Assembly (NCBI GenBank): GCA_019751575.1
Contig: JAIENF010000272.1
Coordinates: 1-5,625, forward strand
Direction of reading: 5' to 3'
From: Burkholderiales bacterium
Lineage (GTDB): Bacteria; Pseudomonadota; Gammaproteobacteria; Burkholderiales; CAIKXV01
DNA: 5,625 nt
This document shows positions 5,271 through 5,625 of the stretch, piece after piece. Made by a program: the position numbers and the translations under genes. Position 1 is the first letter of the stretch, and every line of letters begins with the position of its first letter. The notes under the pieces were generated by a model. It had not been told where the DNA came from, did not search any database, and saw only the letters and a list, made by a program, of their open reading frames with translations.

Positions 5271-5625
5271 ATGGATCTCGACATCGCCGGACGAAAGGCC
5301 CTGCTGTTCGGCGCCAGCCGCGGCATGGGACGCGCGCTTGCCCTGCAGCTCGCCCGCGAAGGGGTCGACGTCACGCTGGCCGCGCGCACCCGGGCGACGC
5401 TCGACGAGGCCGCCGCGGCCATCCGTGCCGAATGTCCGTCGGTGACGGTGACCGCGGTCGTCGCAGACCTGACGCGGCCCGACGGACGGGCTGCGGCACT
5501 CGATGCATGTCCCGAGCCGGACATCCTGCTGAACAATGCCGACGGGCCGCTGCCCGGCGACTTCCGCCAATGGAGCCGCGACGACTGGATAGGTGCGCTC
5601 GACGCGATGATGCTCGGACCGATCG
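5271..5625 (+). CDS. Short-chain dehydrogenase/reductase family oxidoreductase, N-terminal part (partial)
   Basis: The first 118 codons are present and the gene runs off the right edge. The protein begins with a Rossmann fold: the NAD(P)-binding glycine motif GASRGMG (14-20) with basic residues suited to NADP(H) (Arg17 and Arg39), Asp66 in VADLT, and LLNNADGP (86-93) in the place of the classical NNAG. The opening MDLDIAGRKALLFGASRGMG and the GPLPGDF segment resemble FabG-like '3-oxoacyl-ACP reductase' SDRs common in Burkholderiales. The Ser-Tyr-Lys catalytic residues lie beyond the window, so activity and substrate cannot be judged. The ATG at 5271 is preferred over the one at 5268 because CGGAG (5259-5263) then sits 7 rather than 4 bases upstream. 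The 73-base gap after cysM is larger than the overlaps inside the sulfur operon, so this gene may be a separate unit, although it points the same way. No link to sulfur metabolism is visible. Confidence 0.85.
   Translation, partial: MDLDIAGRKALLFGASRGMGRALALQLAREGVDVTLAARTRATLDEAAAAIRAECPSVTVTAVVADLTRPDGRAAALDACPEPDILLNNADGPLPGDFRQWSRDDWIGALDAMMLGPI

Noticed and set aside
1..5625. Search for CRISPR arrays, tRNA/rRNA genes, insertion sequences, att sites, riboswitches and toxin-antitoxin or defence genes
   Set aside because: No spaced repeats, transposase motifs or RNA gene signatures were seen. Gaps between genes are short (164, 128 and 73 bases) and the content is ordinary metabolic and regulatory genes.

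Overview
The window is a GC-rich stretch (about two thirds G+C by eye) from what is most likely a betaproteobacterium, probably Burkholderiales. Three things suggest this: a CysB-type LysR regulator divergent from a CysI/DUF934 pair, a Bug/TctC-type periplasmic binding protein (a family greatly expanded in that order), and strong G/C preference at third codon positions. This is inference from gene content; no ribosomal RNA or other marker is present.

Layout. On the minus strand at the left edge is the 5' end of a secreted Bug-family solute-binding protein (109 to 1, cut by the window edge). After a 164-base gap comes cysB, also on the minus strand (1218 to 274). A 128-base divergent control region follows (1219-1346); its cysB-proximal part is strikingly AT-rich. 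On the plus strand is a tightly packed run of four genes: cysI (sulfite reductase hemoprotein, 1347-3011), a DUF934 gene (2992-3504), a single-domain uroporphyrinogen-III C-methyltransferase (3501-4304) and cysM (4301-5194). Each gene overlaps the next, by 20, 4 and 4 bases. After a 73-base gap, a short-chain dehydrogenase/reductase gene starts (5271) and runs off the right edge.

How the genes fit together. The four plus-strand genes form a sulfite-to-cysteine module. The methyltransferase makes the precursor of siroheme, CysI uses siroheme plus a 4Fe-4S cluster to reduce sulfite to sulfide, DUF934 is the usual but poorly understood companion of this CysI type, and CysM fixes sulfide (or possibly thiosulfate) into cysteine. 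The divergent CysB-like regulator keeps the residues known to bind sulfate in CysB and very likely controls the module. The sulfate activation and APS/PAPS reduction genes (cysDN, cysH) and a flavoprotein partner for CysI (cysJ) are not in this window. The flanking binding-protein and SDR genes have no evident link to sulfur metabolism.

Nothing here looks like an undescribed mobile, defence or RNA system. The most open questions are the role of DUF934, the electron donor for CysI, and whether this cysM-containing operon serves sulfite or thiosulfate rather than sulfate.
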